The notes: generated by a model from the sequence alone, not told the origin. 64,000 nt of DNA from Pseudomonas gingeri (GCF_013386115.1 NZ_JACAOR010000005.1:768542-832541); one strand, 5' to 3'; positions 17,992 to 28,619 are shown, counted from the stretch's first letter. Translations and numbers: made by a program.

Positions 17992-19212
17992 TTATTCGCC
18001 AGCGCTTTTCTTCAACTGCCCGTCAGCCCGGAACATCGCGCGGATACCGCGCACAGCCTGGCGGATCCGGTCCTGGTTCTCGATCAGGGCAAAGCGCACA
18101 TGATCATCGCCGTATTCGCCGAAACCGACACCCGGCGAGACGCAGACCTTGGCCTCGGCCAGCAGTTTCTTGGCAAACTCCAGCGATCCCAGGTGTGCAT
18201 AGGCCTCGGGAATCTTCGCCCAGACATACATCGACGCCTTCGGATTCTCGACCATCCAGCCCAGCTCGTGCAGGCCCTTGACCAGCACATTGCGGCGCTG
18301 CCGATACTGTTCGGCGATATCCCGCACGCACTGTTGATCGCCTTCCAGCGCGGCGATGGCCGCCACTTGCAGCGGGGTGAAGGTGCCATAGTCGTGGTAG
18401 CTCTTGATCCGCGCCAGGGCGCTGACCAGCTCGGGATTGCCGACCATGAAGCCGATCCGCCAGCCCGCCATGTTGTAGCTCTTGGACAGGGTGAAGAACT
18501 CCACCGCAATGTCCTTGGCCCCCGGCACCTGCATGATCGACGGGGCTTTCCAGCCATCGTAGACGATGTCGGCGTAGGCCAGGTCGTGGATCACCAGCAC
18601 GTCGTACTGCTTGGCCAGGGCGATCACCCGTTCGAAGAAGTCCAGTTCCACGCATTGCGCGGTCGGGTTCGACGGGAAGCCGAGAATCATCATCTTCGGC
18701 TTGGGGATCGAGCCACGGATGGCCCGCTCCAGCTCGGCGAAGAAGTCCACGCCCGGTACCAGCGGCACCGAGCGCACCTGGGCGCCGGCAATCACCGCGC
18801 CGTAGATATGAATCGGATAGCTGGGGTTGGGCACCAGCACGGTGTCGCCCTGGTCGAGGGTGGCGAGCATCAGGTGCGCCAGGCCCTCTTTCGAACCGAT
18901 GGTGACGATGGCTTCGCTTTCCGGGTCGATCTCGACGTCGTAGCGGTCCTTGTACCAGTGGGAAATCGCCCGGCGCAGCCTTGGGATGCCCTTGGAGGTG
19001 GAGTAGCCATGGGTGTCTTCGCGCTGGGCGACGGTCACCAGCTTCTCGACGATATGCGGCGGAGTCGCACCGTCGGGGTTGCCCATGCTCAAGTCGATGA
19101 TGTCTTCGCCACGACGACGGGCGGCCATCTTCAGCTCGGCAGTGATATTGAATACATACGGGGGGAGTCGATCGATGCGCGAGAAACGGCGCGGCGAACC
19201 TTGGTCTGCCAT
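17992..19212 (-). CDS. alaC: Alanine transaminase AlaC (fold-type I aminotransferase)
   Basis: 406 residues, class I/II aminotransferase. It has the N-terminal [24 protein letters not shown] region (about 12-35) typical of AlaC/YfdZ, the cofactor-contact motif NPSYPIH (129-135), SNPTAQ (181-186), and the Schiff-base lysine Lys244 in [15 protein letters not shown]. It makes alanine from pyruvate and glutamate with PLP. The gene stands alone; in many pseudomonads it lies near homoserine dehydrogenase genes, which are absent here. The start is ATG 19212. Confidence 0.9.
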   Translation of the reverse strand: MADQGSPRRFSRIDRLPPYVFNITAELKMAARRRGEDIIDLSMGNPDGATPPHIVEKLVTVAQREDTHGYSTSKGIPRLRRAISHWYKDRYDVEIDPESEAIVTIGSKEGLAHLMLATLDQGDTVLVPNPSYPIHIYGAVIAGAQVRSVPLVPGVDFFAELERAIRGSIPKPKMMILGFPSNPTAQCVELDFFERVIALAKQYDVLVIHDLAYADIVYDGWKAPSIMQVPGAKDIAVEFFTLSKSYNMAGWRIGFMVGNPELVSALARIKSYHDYGTFTPLQVAAIAALEGDQQCVRDIAEQYRQRRNVLVKGLHELGWMVENPKASMYVWAKIPEAYAHLGSLEFAKKLLAEAKVCVSPGVGFGEYGDDHVRFALIENQDRIRQAVRGIRAMFRADGQLKKSAGE

Positions 19213-19373
19213 GGTGGCCTCTGAATACGTAAGCGCCCGGAACCGTCCGAGCGACGTCGGCCACTGCGGTGGCCTGCGGCGCTGAAGATAAAGGCGCTGA
19301 TGGCACTCTGTCCAGCCTATTTTTTGCTTCTATACTGCGATGCGCACCACTTTTCCTACGGAGCTCAGTACCC

Positions 19374-19859
19374 ATGGACGACGCATCTAGCCACGCACTG
19401 TCACCGCCACGCTTCGAGCATGGTCACTTTCAATTGATCGCGGGATTGGGCGGGCGTTTTACCGCCGACACGTCCGGGACCATCCCCGATCTGTGGGACG
19501 CCTTCATACCGCATATCGGAAATGTACCCGGCCAGGTGGGCGAGGAGACGTACGGTATCTGCTGCAATCCAGACGGCCAGGGTGGTTTCGAGTACATCGC
19601 CGGGGTAGCTATCAGCAAGCTGGACGACCTGCCCGACCTGTATCGCTGGGTGGAAGTGCAACCCCAGCACTATGCGGTTTTCGAGCACCAGGGATCCCTC
19701 GACACCCTCAAGCAGACCTTCGAGGCGATCTGGCAGCACTGGTTGCCCACCTCCGGCCACAAGGCCGCCGATGCGCCGGAGTTCGAGCGCTACAGCGCTG
19801 ACTTCAACCCGGAAAAAGGCACCGGCAAGGTCGAGATCTGGTTGCCGATCAAGCCCTGA
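19374..19859 (+). CDS. GyrI-like / AraC effector-binding domain protein
   Basis: 161 residues made almost entirely of the GyrI-like small-molecule-binding fold. It shows ERGHFQ-type strand start (FEHGHFQLIAGLGGRF), IPDLWDAFIPHIGNVPGQ, a YGICCNPDGQGGFEYIAGVAI core and QHYAVFEHQGSLDTLKQTFEAIW. There is no DNA-binding domain. Stand-alone members bind hydrophobic or cationic drugs or hydrolyse small toxic compounds; E. coli SbmC/GyrI protects gyrase. The substrate here is unknown. The gene is monocistronic and ends in a strong palindromic hairpin. Confidence 0.8.
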   Translation: MDDASSHALSPPRFEHGHFQLIAGLGGRFTADTSGTIPDLWDAFIPHIGNVPGQVGEETYGICCNPDGQGGFEYIAGVAISKLDDLPDLYRWVEVQPQHYAVFEHQGSLDTLKQTFEAIWQHWLPTSGHKAADAPEFERYSADFNPEKGTGKVEIWLPIKP

Positions 19860-19869
19860 TCCTGTGTGT

Positions 19870-19899
19870 CCCGTGCCCTTCCCGCGGGAAGGGCACGGG
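19870..19899 (+). terminator. Strong palindromic terminator after the GyrI-like gene
   Basis: A perfect 30-bp palindrome (CCCGTGCCCTTCCC with its complement) begins 10 bases after the stop and is followed by GTGTTTCTAT. This is a convincing intrinsic terminator, though its T tract is short. Confidence 0.75.
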
Positions 19900-20072
19900 G
19901 TGTTTCTATACGCCGTCTTAACATTCCCCGCTGCAATCAGTGCCCGCCCTTGATACCGCCTTCCCTACGCTGGGAGGTGGGGATTCAGGCCGGCCCGGAC
20001 CCGATGTCCGGCGCCTGGAATTCCCCCGCCTGCGTCCGCCCTGGACGCTTCGACTGAGCAAGGGGAAGCATC

Positions 20073-20171
20073 GTGTTGACACTCAAACTTATCTACCTGA
20101 TCAGCGGGCTCGGTGCCGTCGGGTTGTTCGCCTACCTGGGTTATGCGCTGATCCGCGCAGAAGACTTCTGA
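20073..20171 (+). CDS. kdpF: KdpF, small subunit of the Kdp potassium ATPase
   Basis: 32 residues read from GTG 20073 (or TTG 20076), with AGGGGAAGC 4 bases upstream. It is a single membrane helix (YLISGLGAVGLFAYLGYALI) ending in RAEDF. E. coli KdpF ends similarly (YALINAEAF), and that tail is the recognisable feature. KdpF stabilises the KdpABC complex in the inner membrane. It is the first gene of the kdp operon here. Confidence 0.8.
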   Translation: MLTLKLIYLISGLGAVGLFAYLGYALIRAEDF

Positions 20172-20241
20172 TGAACCCGCACGTTTCGACAGCGGCTGCC
20201 CGCGCAGCCCTCACCTCCCGTACCGGGCAAGGACATCGACC

Positions 20242-20325
20242 ATGTACGACCTGATTTTCGTCGGCACGACCCTGGTGTTTTTCGGCGCGACAGCCTTGTT
20301 CATTGTCGCCTTGAACAAGATTTGA
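20242..20325 (+). CDS. Small membrane peptide between kdpF and kdpA
   Basis: 27 residues starting [20 protein letters not shown] and ending IVALNKI, a single hydrophobic helix. ATG 20242 has AAGGACA upstream at 12 bases, and the stop is 13 bases before the kdpA start, so it is well placed for expression in the operon. I do not recognise it with certainty. It could be a second KdpF-like stabilising peptide or a regulatory membrane peptide. Confidence 0.6.
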   Translation: MYDLIFVGTTLVFFGATALFIVALNKI

Positions 20326-20338
20326 ACGGAGCTTCGAC

Positions 20339-22045
20339 ATGTTGACCGTATTACTGGAATACGCGCTGATCCTCGGGTTGATGACCGGGCTCGCGGTATT
20401 GATGGGGCGCTGGCTGACCCGCGTCTTCTGCGGCACCGGTCATGGCTGGGCGGAGCGCGCGACCTATCGGCTGCTCGGTGTCGACCCCGGCGAAACCATG
20501 GGCTGGGCCCGCTACGGTTCGGCGTTGTTGCTGTCCAACGGCGCGATGATGCTGCTCGGCTACCTGCTGTTGCGCCTGCAGGGGACGATGCCGATCAACC
20601 CGCTGGGCCTGGCTGCCCAGAGCCCGGACCTGGCGTTCAACACCGCCGCCTCGTTTATCACCAATACCAACTGGCAGGCCTATTCGGGCGAGACCAGCCT
20701 GTCCAACTTCAGCCAGATGGCGGTGATCACCTTCCTGATGTTTGTCGGCGCCACCGCCGGCGTTGTCGCGGCGGCCGGTTTCATCCGTGGCCTGAGCCGG
20801 TCCCGCTCGGCGGATATCGGCAACTACTGGGTGGACTTCACCCGCATCCTGTACCGGGTGATGCTGCCGTTGTGCCTGGTCATGGCACTGGTCTATGTCT
20901 GGCAGGGCATGCCCCAGACCCTGTCGTCCGAGGCACTGGCGAGCACCCTGGAAGGCGCGCGACAACAGGTGATCGTCGGTGCGGTGGCGAGCTTCGAATC
21001 GATCAAGCATATCGGCACCAACGGCGGTGGTTTCTTTGGCATGAACGCTGCCCATCCGTTCGAAAACCCGACCCCGCTGACCAATGCCCTGCATATCCTG
21101 AGCATGCTGCTGATTCCCTCGGCGCTGACCTATGCGTTCGGTAGCATGCTGGTCCGGCGTCGCCAGGGCTGGGTCTTCTTCGGCACCTTCCTGGTGATGT
21201 TCATCGGTTTCCTGGCGGTGGTCTTCAGTGCCGAGCAGGGCGGTAACCCTTTGCTCACCCGGTTGGGGGCGGACCAGTCGCTGTCGGCGTTCCAGAGTGG
21301 CGGCAACATGGAAGGCAAGGAACTGCGTTTCGGTATCGCCGATACCAGCCTGTTCATTGCCACCACCACCGGCGCCACCACCGGTTCGGTCAATGCCATG
21401 CATGATTCGCTGATGCCCATGGGCGGCTTCGTGCCCATGGCGCAGATGATGCTCAACTGCGTGTTCGGCGGCGATGGCGTGGGCTTTATCAACCTGATCC
21501 AGTACGCCCTGCTGACCGTGTTCCTGGTGGGCATGATGATCGGCCGGACCCCGGAATTCCTCGGCAAGCGCATCGAGGCCCGGGAGATGAAACTGGTGAT
21601 GCTGTCGGTGCTCGCGCATCCGATCTGCATCCTCGGTTTCAGCGCCCTGGCGGCACTCTGGCCGGCGACCCTGGACAGCCTCAACAATGTCGGCCCCCAC
21701 GGGTTCAGCGAAGTGCTCTACGCCTACACGTCCGGTACTGCCAACAACGGTTCGGCATTCGCCGGGCTGAATGCCAACACACCGTTCTTCAACACCACCA
21801 TCGGCCTGGCAATGCTGCTCGGACGCTTCTTCACCATGCTGCCGATGCTGGCCGTCGCCGGTTGCCTGGCCATGAAAAAGAGCACGCCGGCCGGTGCCGG
21901 GACCATTCCCACCGCGACACCGCTGTTCATGTTCCTGGTGGTGTTCGTGGTGCTGGTGGTCGGCGGCCTGACCTTCCTGCCGGCGCTCGCGCTGGGGCCG
22001 ATCGTCGAGCAACTGCAACTGCTCTCCGGCCAGACCTACAAGTGA
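20339..22045 (+). CDS. kdpA: Kdp potassium-transporting ATPase subunit A (channel-like)
   Basis: 568 residues and about ten membrane segments, the normal KdpA size. Four K+-filter-like loops can be seen, including [48 protein letters not shown] and [14 protein letters not shown]. KdpA binds and conducts potassium through the inner membrane, driven by KdpB. The ATG at 20339 follows ACGGAGCTTCGAC. It is followed within 10 bases by kdpC rather than kdpB. Confidence 0.95.
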   Translation: MLTVLLEYALILGLMTGLAVLMGRWLTRVFCGTGHGWAERATYRLLGVDPGETMGWARYGSALLLSNGAMMLLGYLLLRLQGTMPINPLGLAAQSPDLAFNTAASFITNTNWQAYSGETSLSNFSQMAVITFLMFVGATAGVVAAAGFIRGLSRSRSADIGNYWVDFTRILYRVMLPLCLVMALVYVWQGMPQTLSSEALASTLEGARQQVIVGAVASFESIKHIGTNGGGFFGMNAAHPFENPTPLTNALHILSMLLIPSALTYAFGSMLVRRRQGWVFFGTFLVMFIGFLAVVFSAEQGGNPLLTRLGADQSLSAFQSGGNMEGKELRFGIADTSLFIATTTGATTGSVNAMHDSLMPMGGFVPMAQMMLNCVFGGDGVGFINLIQYALLTVFLVGMMIGRTPEFLGKRIEAREMKLVMLSVLAHPICILGFSALAALWPATLDSLNNVGPHGFSEVLYAYTSGTANNGSAFAGLNANTPFFNTTIGLAMLLGRFFTMLPMLAVAGCLAMKKSTPAGAGTIPTATPLFMFLVVFVVLVVGGLTFLPALALGPIVEQLQLLSGQTYK

Positions 22046-22055
22046 GGATGAACCC

Positions 22056-22763
22056 ATGACAACGCGTATTTCCACGTCAACGCAGGTGGCGACCCCATCG
22101 CTGCTGCGAGGCCTGTTGCGGCCGGTGCTGGTGTCCTCGGCGTTTTTCATGTTGCTGACCGGCCTGGCCTATCCGCTGGTCACCACCGTGGCGGCCAACC
22201 TGCTGTTTCCGTTCCAGGCCGGGGGCAGCCTGCTGGAGCGTGACGGACGGGTGGTCGGCTCGTTGCTGATCGGCCAGCAGTTCGATCGCCCGGAGTACTT
22301 TCAGTCACGGCCGAGCGTGACTCAGGGCACCGATCCGAGCGATCCGACCAAGACCGTCACCACGCCGTACAACGCCGGCCTGAGCGGCGCCAGCAACCTC
22401 GGCCCGACCAGCCAGCGCTTGCTGGACACGGTCCGGGAGCGGGTCGAAGCCTACCGTCGCCTCAATGGCCTGGACCCGCAGGCCCAGGTGCCGGTCGACG
22501 CGGTCACGGCCTCGGGCTCCGGCCTGGACCCGCATATCTCGGTCGCCAATGCACTGATCCAGGCCCGGCGGGTTGCCCGCCTGCGGCAGTTGCCCGAGGA
22601 CGGGCTGCTGAAGCTGGTCCGGGCCCACACCACCGGGCGCACCTTCGGCCTGCTGGGCGAGCCACGGGTCAATGTGCTGCAACTCAACCTGGCGCTGGAC
22701 GCCCTGGCGGCATCGCGCCAGTTCCCTCTCGCGGTCAGTGAACAAGAGAACCACCATGAGTGA
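22056..22763 (+). CDS. kdpC: Kdp potassium-transporting ATPase subunit C
   Basis: 235 residues. One N-terminal membrane helix ([19 protein letters not shown]) is followed by the KdpC periplasmic domain ([44 protein letters not shown]). The chain is longer than the roughly 190 residues of E. coli KdpC; the extra residues lie around [11 protein letters not shown] and in the C-terminal tail. KdpC links KdpA and KdpB and is thought to raise K+ affinity. It precedes kdpB, the reverse of the usual order, and overlaps it by 8 bases. Confidence 0.93.
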   Translation: MTTRISTSTQVATPSLLRGLLRPVLVSSAFFMLLTGLAYPLVTTVAANLLFPFQAGGSLLERDGRVVGSLLIGQQFDRPEYFQSRPSVTQGTDPSDPTKTVTTPYNAGLSGASNLGPTSQRLLDTVRERVEAYRRLNGLDPQAQVPVDAVTASGSGLDPHISVANALIQARRVARLRQLPEDGLLKLVRAHTTGRTFGLLGEPRVNVLQLNLALDALAASRQFPLAVSEQENHHE

Positions 22764-24831
22764 AATGAAAGTCCGTTTGCCGTTGTTCGACCGTGCCCTG
22801 CTGCTCGCGGCGGGCCTGGATGCCTTCAGGAAACTCCTGCCGCAGGCCCAGTGGAAGAACCCGGTGATGTTCGTGGTCTACCTGGGCAGTCTGTTGACCA
22901 CCCTGTTGTGGTTCCAGTCATGGGGCGGCCAGGGCGAGGCCTCCAGCGGCTTTATCCTGAGCATCTGCCTGTGGCTGTGGTTCACCGTGCTCTTCGCCAA
23001 CTTCGCCGAGGCCCTGGCCGAGGGACGCAGCCGGGCCCAGGCTGCCAGCTTGCGTGGCATGAAGCGCCAGACCCTGGCCAAGTTGCTGAACCAGCCGCAC
23101 CACGGCGCCAGATGGCTACCGGTGCAGGCCAGCGATCTGCGCAAGGACGCCGTGGTGCTGATCGAGGCCGGCGATCTGGTGCCGCTGGACGGCATCGTCA
23201 TCGAGGGCGTGGCGTCGGTGGACGAAAGCGCGATCACCGGCGAGTCGGCTCCGGTGATCCGCGAGGCCGGTGGCGATTTCTCCTCGGTCACCGGCGGCAC
23301 GCGGGTACTGTCGGACTGGCTGGTGGTGCGCATCAGCGTCAACCCCGGCGAATCCTTCCTCGACCGGATGATTTCCATGGTCGAGTCCGCCAAACGGCAG
23401 AAGACGCCCAACGAAGTGGCGTTGACCATTCTGCTGGTGGGGCTGACCGCGCTGTTCCTGCTGGTCATCGTCACCCTCAGTCCGTATTCGATCTTTGCCG
23501 TGAGCATGAGCGGTACGGGCAATGTCGTCAGCGCGACGGTGCTGGTGGCATTGCTGGTGTGCCTGATCCCCACCACCATCGGCGGCCTGTTGTCGGCCAT
23601 CGGCGTGGCGGGCATGAGTCGGATGATGGCGGCCAACGTGATCGCCACCTCGGGACGGGCGGTGGAGGCGGCGGGGGATGTGGACGTGTTGCTGCTGGAC
23701 AAGACCGGCACCATCACCCTGGGCAACCGTCAGGCCAGTGCTTTCCTGGCCGCTCCCGGGATCAGGGACAGTGAAGTGGCACTGGCGGCGCAGTTGGCTT
23801 CCCTGGCCGATGAAACCCCGGAAGGGCGAAGTATCGTTGCCTTGGCCCGGCAGAAATTCGAGCTGCCCGAGCCGGATCTCGATCGCCTGGCTGCCAGCTT
23901 TGTGACGTTTACCGCGCAGACCCGCATGAGCGGCGTCGACCTGGCCGATGGGCGGGTGATCCGCAAGGGGGCCGCCGATGCGATCCGTCGGCATGTGGAA
24001 GCCCTCGGCGGCGGTTTTCCCATGGCACTGCAAACCCGGGTGGATGAAGTCGCGCGACGGGGCAGCACGCCGCTGGTGGTGTGCGAGGGCGCGCGGGCCC
24101 TGGGAGTGATCGAGCTCAAGGATGTCGTCAAGGGCGGGATCAAGGAGCGGTTTTGCGAGCTGCGGCGCATGGGTATCAAGACGGTGATGATCACCGGCGA
24201 CAACCACCTGACCGCGGCGGCGATTGCGGCGGAGGCCGGGGTCGATGATTTTCTCGCCGAAGCCCGCCCGGAAGACAAGTTGCAGTTGATCCGCGACTAC
24301 CAGGCCCAGGGCAAGCTGGTGGCGATGACCGGCGACGGCACCAACGATGCCCCGGCACTGGCCCAGGCCGATGTCGCCGTGGCGATGAACAGCGGCACCC
24401 AGGCGGCCAAGGAAGCCGGGAACATGGTCGACCTGGACAGCAACCCGACCAAGCTGATCGAAGTGGTCGAGGTGGGCAAGCAGATGCTGATGACCCGGGG
24501 CGCGCTGACCACCTTCAGCGTCGCCAATGACGTGGCGAAGTATTTTGCTATTGTGCCTGCCGCGTTCGTGGCGACTTATCCCCAGTTGGCGGCGCTGAAT
24601 GTGATGCACCTGAGCAGCCCGAACTCGGCGATTCTCAGTGCGGTGATCTTCAACGCGCTGATCATCGTGGTGCTGATTCCCCTGGCGCTCAAGGGGGTGA
24701 CCTACCGGGCCATCGGCGCGGCGGCGTTGCTCAACCGCAACCTGCTGATCTATGGACTGGGGGGCGTGCTGGTTCCGTTCGCCGGGATCAAGCTGATCGA
24801 TATGCTGCTGGCGGGGCTGGGGCTGGTATAG
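22756..24831 (+). CDS. kdpB: Kdp potassium-transporting ATPase subunit B (P-type ATPase)
   Basis: 691 residues, a class IA P-type ATPase. It has the actuator motif TGES (161-164), the phosphorylation site DKTGT with Asp315, the MITGDN motif and the hinge [17 protein letters not shown]. It hydrolyses ATP to drive potassium uptake through KdpA in the inner membrane. ATG 22756 lies inside the 3' end of kdpC, implying coupled translation. A REP-like sequence follows the gene and separates it from kdpD. Confidence 0.96.
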   Translation: MSEMKVRLPLFDRALLLAAGLDAFRKLLPQAQWKNPVMFVVYLGSLLTTLLWFQSWGGQGEASSGFILSICLWLWFTVLFANFAEALAEGRSRAQAASLRGMKRQTLAKLLNQPHHGARWLPVQASDLRKDAVVLIEAGDLVPLDGIVIEGVASVDESAITGESAPVIREAGGDFSSVTGGTRVLSDWLVVRISVNPGESFLDRMISMVESAKRQKTPNEVALTILLVGLTALFLLVIVTLSPYSIFAVSMSGTGNVVSATVLVALLVCLIPTTIGGLLSAIGVAGMSRMMAANVIATSGRAVEAAGDVDVLLLDKTGTITLGNRQASAFLAAPGIRDSEVALAAQLASLADETPEGRSIVALARQKFELPEPDLDRLAASFVTFTAQTRMSGVDLADGRVIRKGAADAIRRHVEALGGGFPMALQTRVDEVARRGSTPLVVCEGARALGVIELKDVVKGGIKERFCELRRMGIKTVMITGDNHLTAAAIAAEAGVDDFLAEARPEDKLQLIRDYQAQGKLVAMTGDGTNDAPALAQADVAVAMNSGTQAAKEAGNMVDLDSNPTKLIEVVEVGKQMLMTRGALTTFSVANDVAKYFAIVPAAFVATYPQLAALNVMHLSSPNSAILSAVIFNALIIVVLIPLALKGVTYRAIGAAALLNRNLLIYGLGGVLVPFAGIKLIDMLLAGLGLV

Positions 24832-24840
24832 GCCGGATGA

Positions 24841-24905
24841 CCGTGTGGCGAGGGGGCTCGCCTGCTCGCCACAGGGCACCGTTCGCGGGACCCGTTCACA
24901 AGGAG
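24841..24905. repeat. REP-like sequence between kdpB and kdpD
   Basis: The kdpB-kdpD gap contains GTGGCGAGGGGGCTCGCC and CTCGCCACAGG, matching the inverted GGGGGCTCGCC pattern of Pseudomonas REPs. It may reduce read-through from the structural genes into kdpDE. Confidence 0.55.
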
Positions 24906-24939
24906 TGGGTTCGCGAGCAATGGGGGCACAAGGAATGAC

Positions 24940-27621
24940 ATGGCTTTGAACGACACATCCCGCGACGGTCGTCCCGACCCGGATGCGCTGCTGGAGAAAC
25001 TGCAGCAGGACGAACAGGCCGCTCGACGCGGCCGTTTGCGCATCTACTTCGGTTCCAACGCCGGCGTCGGGAAAACCTGCGCCATGCTCCAGGCGGCCCG
25101 CCGCGAGCAGGCGCAGGGGCGCGAGGTGGTCGCCGGTATCGTCGAGACCCACGGCCGCAGCGACACCGCGGCCTTGCTCGAAGGGCTGGAACAACTGCCG
25201 CGTCATGCCCTGCAACACCGGGGCGGCAGATTGCCGGAGTTCGACCTGGATGCCGCCCTGGCCCGTTGCCCGGCGGTGCTGCTGGTGGACGAGCTGGCCC
25301 ACAGCAATGTCCCCGGCTCGCGCCACCCCAAGCGCTGGCAGGACGTCGAGGAGCTGTTGCGGGCCGGTATCGATGTCTGGAGTACCCTGAACGTCCAGCA
25401 CCTGGAAAGCCTCAACGACCTGGTCAGCGGCATCATCGGGACCCGCGTTCGGGAAACCGTGCCGGATCATCTGTTCGACGGTGCCGACGAAGTGCTGCTG
25501 GTCGATCTGCCGCCCGATGAACTGCTGCAACGCCTCAAGGACGGCAAGGTGTACCTCGCGCCCCAGGCCGAGCGGGCATCGCGGCACTTTTTTCGCAAGG
25601 GCAACCTGCTGGCGTTGCGCGAGCTGGCCCTGCGACGTACCGCCGACCGGGTCGATGCGCAGATGCGCGTCTATCGTCGCGAGCGCTCCATCGACACCCT
25701 GTGGGCCGCCCGCGAGCGCCTGCTGGTGGGGATTGCCGGAGTGCCCGAGGACGAACGCCTGGTGCGCGAAGCGGCACGTCTGGCGCAGAAGCTCGAGGCG
25801 GACTGGATCGTGGTGCACGTCGAGTCGTCCACGGCACGCCGGTCGGTGGCGGGACGCCGAAGCCAGGCGATGAAGACCCTGGCGCTGGCCGCCGAGTTCG
25901 GTGCCGACACGGCGATCCTCGCCGGCATCGACGTTGCCGATGCCCTGGTCGCCTGCGCCCGGGAGCGCAATGCCAACCGCCTGTTGCTCGGCCATCGGCC
26001 GCGTCGGCGCTGGCGGTTCTGGCACCAGTCGGTCAGCGATCGGATCAGCCGCCAGCACCCGCAGATCGACCAGATTGTCATTGCCCAGGGGGCGTTGCCG
26101 AAGGTGGCGGCAAAACCTCAAGTGGCGCCCGAGCCGAGCGTGGGTCGCGGGTTGGCGTATTTCTGGGCCACCCTGGCCTGTTTCGCGGCCACGGCGTTGG
26201 CGGCCCTGTTACTGCAGGTTTTCGACCCGGCCAACGTGGTCATGCTGTTCCTGCTGACCGTGGTGCTGGTGGCGCTGCGCCTGGGACGCGGTCCCGGGAT
26301 CTGGGCGGCGATGCTCGCGGTCCTGTGTTTCGACTTCTTTTTCGTGCAGCCGGTGTGGTCGTTCACGGTCAACGATACTCAGTATTTCTTCACCTTCGCC
26401 TTGATGCTGGGGATTGCCCTGATCACCGGGCAATTGACCGCGCGCCTGCGTCATGAGGCGCGGACAGCAGCCGCCCGGGAGCGGCGGGCCACTTCCTTGG
26501 CGCTGTTGGCGCGGGACTTGTCGGCAGCGTTGACGGTCGAACAGATCACCCAGGTGGCGCTACGCACCTTCGCTGCCGTGTTCGAGGCCCGGGTCGCCCT
26601 GGCCCTGCCGGATCCCGGCGACGCGGTGCGGTCCATGGCCGGCAGTGTGTTTGCGGCGGATGAAAGCATCGCCCAGTGGACCTACGATCACGGGCGTCCG
26701 GCGGGGCGCGGCAGCGACACCCTGGCGGCCGCGGCGGGTTGCTATTTTCCGTTGAAGGCGCCGATGCGCGTGCGTGGGGTGCTGGTTCTCGACCTGAGCG
26801 ATCCCGAGCGCCTCAAAGACCCGCAGGAACAACGCCTGCTGGAAGCCTGCATGAGCCAGTTGGCGATTGCCCTGGAGCGTGTGCATTTCGTCGAGGTGGC
26901 GCAGAGCACCCTGGTACAGATGGAAGGCGAGCGGATGCGCAACACTCTGCTGGCGGCGATCTCCCATGACCTGCGCACGCCGCTGACGACCATTATCGGT
27001 GCCGCCGATGCGGCGGCGCCCCATGCCCGGGACGGCGTGCTGGCGGACCTGCTGGCGGGGATTCACGACCAGGCCAGCGCCATGCAGCGCTTGATCGAGA
27101 ACCTGCTTGATATGGCTCGCCTGCAGGATCGCGGCGTGCGCCTCAATCGACAGTGGCATTCCCTGGAGGAAGTCGTCGGCAGTGCCTTGCGCCAACTGCG
27201 TGAACCGCTGGCCCGCCATGGCGTGCGGACCCAGCTGCCGGCAGACCTGCCCCTGGTGGAGGTCGATGCGTTGTTGCTCGAGCGGGTCCTGGTCAACCTG
27301 CTGGACAACGCCGCCAAATACACTGCGCCCGGTACGTCGATCACCATCGCGGCTTACCCGCAGGAACCCCATATCGTGCTGGAGGTTTCGGACAGCGGGC
27401 CGGGCTGTCCCCTCGGCATCGTCCCGGAACAACTGTTCGAAGCCTTCAGTCGTGGCCAGCAGGAGTCGGCGGTGTCCGGCATCGGGTTGGGCCTGGCACT
27501 GGTCCGGCGCATCGTCGAGGCTCATGGCGGCCAGGTAGTCGCCCGGGCCCGGGCGGGCGGCGGGCTTTCCTTTATCATCAGCTTACCGGCGGGTCAGCCG
27601 CCGTCCATGGAATCATTATGA
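24940..27621 (+). CDS. kdpD: Sensor histidine kinase KdpD
   Basis: 893 residues. Order of domains: KdpD N-terminal domain with Walker A-like GSNAGVGKT (about 38-46) and LLVDELAHSN; a universal-stress-like domain at about 250-370; four membrane segments around 400-500; a GAF-like region; and a C-terminal kinase with phospho-acceptor His676 in ISHDLRTPL, N box NLLDNAAKYT and GIGLGLALVRRIVEAHGG. It senses potassium limitation or salt stress and phosphorylates KdpE. The stop overlaps the kdpE start by 4 bases. Confidence 0.95.
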   Translation: MALNDTSRDGRPDPDALLEKLQQDEQAARRGRLRIYFGSNAGVGKTCAMLQAARREQAQGREVVAGIVETHGRSDTAALLEGLEQLPRHALQHRGGRLPEFDLDAALARCPAVLLVDELAHSNVPGSRHPKRWQDVEELLRAGIDVWSTLNVQHLESLNDLVSGIIGTRVRETVPDHLFDGADEVLLVDLPPDELLQRLKDGKVYLAPQAERASRHFFRKGNLLALRELALRRTADRVDAQMRVYRRERSIDTLWAARERLLVGIAGVPEDERLVREAARLAQKLEADWIVVHVESSTARRSVAGRRSQAMKTLALAAEFGADTAILAGIDVADALVACARERNANRLLLGHRPRRRWRFWHQSVSDRISRQHPQIDQIVIAQGALPKVAAKPQVAPEPSVGRGLAYFWATLACFAATALAALLLQVFDPANVVMLFLLTVVLVALRLGRGPGIWAAMLAVLCFDFFFVQPVWSFTVNDTQYFFTFALMLGIALITGQLTARLRHEARTAAARERRATSLALLARDLSAALTVEQITQVALRTFAAVFEARVALALPDPGDAVRSMAGSVFAADESIAQWTYDHGRPAGRGSDTLAAAAGCYFPLKAPMRVRGVLVLDLSDPERLKDPQEQRLLEACMSQLAIALERVHFVEVAQSTLVQMEGERMRNTLLAAISHDLRTPLTTIIGAADAAAPHARDGVLADLLAGIHDQASAMQRLIENLLDMARLQDRGVRLNRQWHSLEEVVGSALRQLREPLARHGVRTQLPADLPLVEVDALLLERVLVNLLDNAAKYTAPGTSITIAAYPQEPHIVLEVSDSGPGCPLGIVPEQLFEAFSRGQQESAVSGIGLGLALVRRIVEAHGGQVVARARAGGGLSFIISLPAGQPPSMESL

Positions 27622-28310
27622 GCAGCAGCCGTATCCTGATTGTCGAGGATGAAGCCAATATTCGCCGGTTTATCGGTATCGCCCTGCAAGACGAGGGCTT
27701 CCAGGTGTTCGAGGCCGACAGCAGCAAGCGCGCCCTGATCGATGCGGCCAGCCGCCAGCCGGACCTGGTGATCGTCGACCTGGGCCTGCCCGACGGCGAT
27801 GGCAAGGACCTGATCAGCGAGTTGCGCGGCTGGATGAGCGTGCCGATCCTGGTGCTGTCGGCCCGTGACCGCGAAGACGAGAAAGTCGCGGCGCTGGATG
27901 CCGGGGCCGACGATTACCTGGTCAAGCCGTTCGGCGTTCCCGAATTGCTCGCGCGTATCCGTGCGCAACTGCGTCGGCAGGTGCAGACTGGCACGGCGGC
28001 GCTGAGCAGCAAGGTGCGTTTCGGTGAGGTCGAGGTCGACCTGGCGACCCATGAGGTGCGTCGTGGCAACGAGAGCGTGCACCTGACACCTATCGAATTT
28101 CGCCTGTTGAGCGCACTGATCCGCGGCCAGGGCCGGGTGTTGACCCATCGGCAACTGCTGCTGGATGTCTGGGGGCTGGACTATGTCGATCGTGCCCATT
28201 ACTTGCGGGTACACATGGCACATCTGCGGCAGAAACTCGAAGCCGACCCGGCACAGCCGCAGTACCTGATCACGGAACTGCAGGTTGGCTATCGCCTGGT
28301 CGGTTTGTAA
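27618..28310 (+). CDS. kdpE: Response regulator KdpE (OmpR family)
   Basis: 230 residues. The receiver domain has the acidic pair (VEDEAN), phospho-acceptor Asp54 in VIVDLGLPDG, and Lys in DDYLVKPFG. The C-terminal winged-helix domain includes LTPIEFRLLSALIRGQGRVLTHRQLL. Phosphorylated KdpE activates the kdp structural operon. ATG 27618 overlaps the kdpD stop. No obvious T-rich KdpE site is visible before kdpF, so its binding site here remains unlocated. Confidence 0.95.
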   Translation: MSSSRILIVEDEANIRRFIGIALQDEGFQVFEADSSKRALIDAASRQPDLVIVDLGLPDGDGKDLISELRGWMSVPILVLSARDREDEKVAALDAGADDYLVKPFGVPELLARIRAQLRRQVQTGTAALSSKVRFGEVEVDLATHEVRRGNESVHLTPIEFRLLSALIRGQGRVLTHRQLLLDVWGLDYVDRAHYLRVHMAHLRQKLEADPAQPQYLITELQVGYRLVGL

Positions 28311-28314
28311 CGGT

Positions 28315-28428
28315 TTATTTGTGGTCTCTTTGCGCCTTGGTGGCGCGCCAGAAATCGAGGTAGAGGGTGATCACGCCAAACGCACTGATACCCAGCAACA
28401 TCAGCAGGCCGATCTGAATATTGGTCAT
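28315..28428 (-). CDS. Small single-helix membrane protein, unknown function
   Basis: 37 residues beginning MTNIQIGLLMLLGISAFGVI and ending with a basic tail (WRATKAQRDHK). One membrane helix is evident. GGAG lies 8 bases upstream of the ATG on the minus strand. It is convergent with kdpE with only a 4-base gap. A KdpF-type or other regulatory membrane peptide is possible, but I cannot assign it. Confidence 0.5.
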   Translation of the reverse strand: MTNIQIGLLMLLGISAFGVITLYLDFWRATKAQRDHK

Positions 28429-28619
28429 GGCAGCACTCCGCAAAACACCGCGCAAGGCGGCGACCTGCAGAGAAATAGTCGAAAACCGATGGCAAAGACA
28501 TCGACTATATGAAAGCTTTACGGACCGTTCCCACAACAATATGAGCCAGATACGAAGCGGGCTGGATTCGCTTCCCTGATGCCGACTATTTTTCCTGTTA
28601 CAAGGTTGCCTGAACTGCC

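Noticed and set aside
17901..18281. 126-codon plus-strand frame after gntT
   Set aside because: It starts in a palindromic repeat and continues antisense to alaC; Arg/Pro-rich artefact.
23116..26121. Very long open frame (about 1000 codons) on the minus strand across kdpB and kdpD
   Set aside because: It is antisense to two well-supported genes, has low-complexity His/Arg/Gln/Gly-rich composition, and arises from GC-rich third positions.
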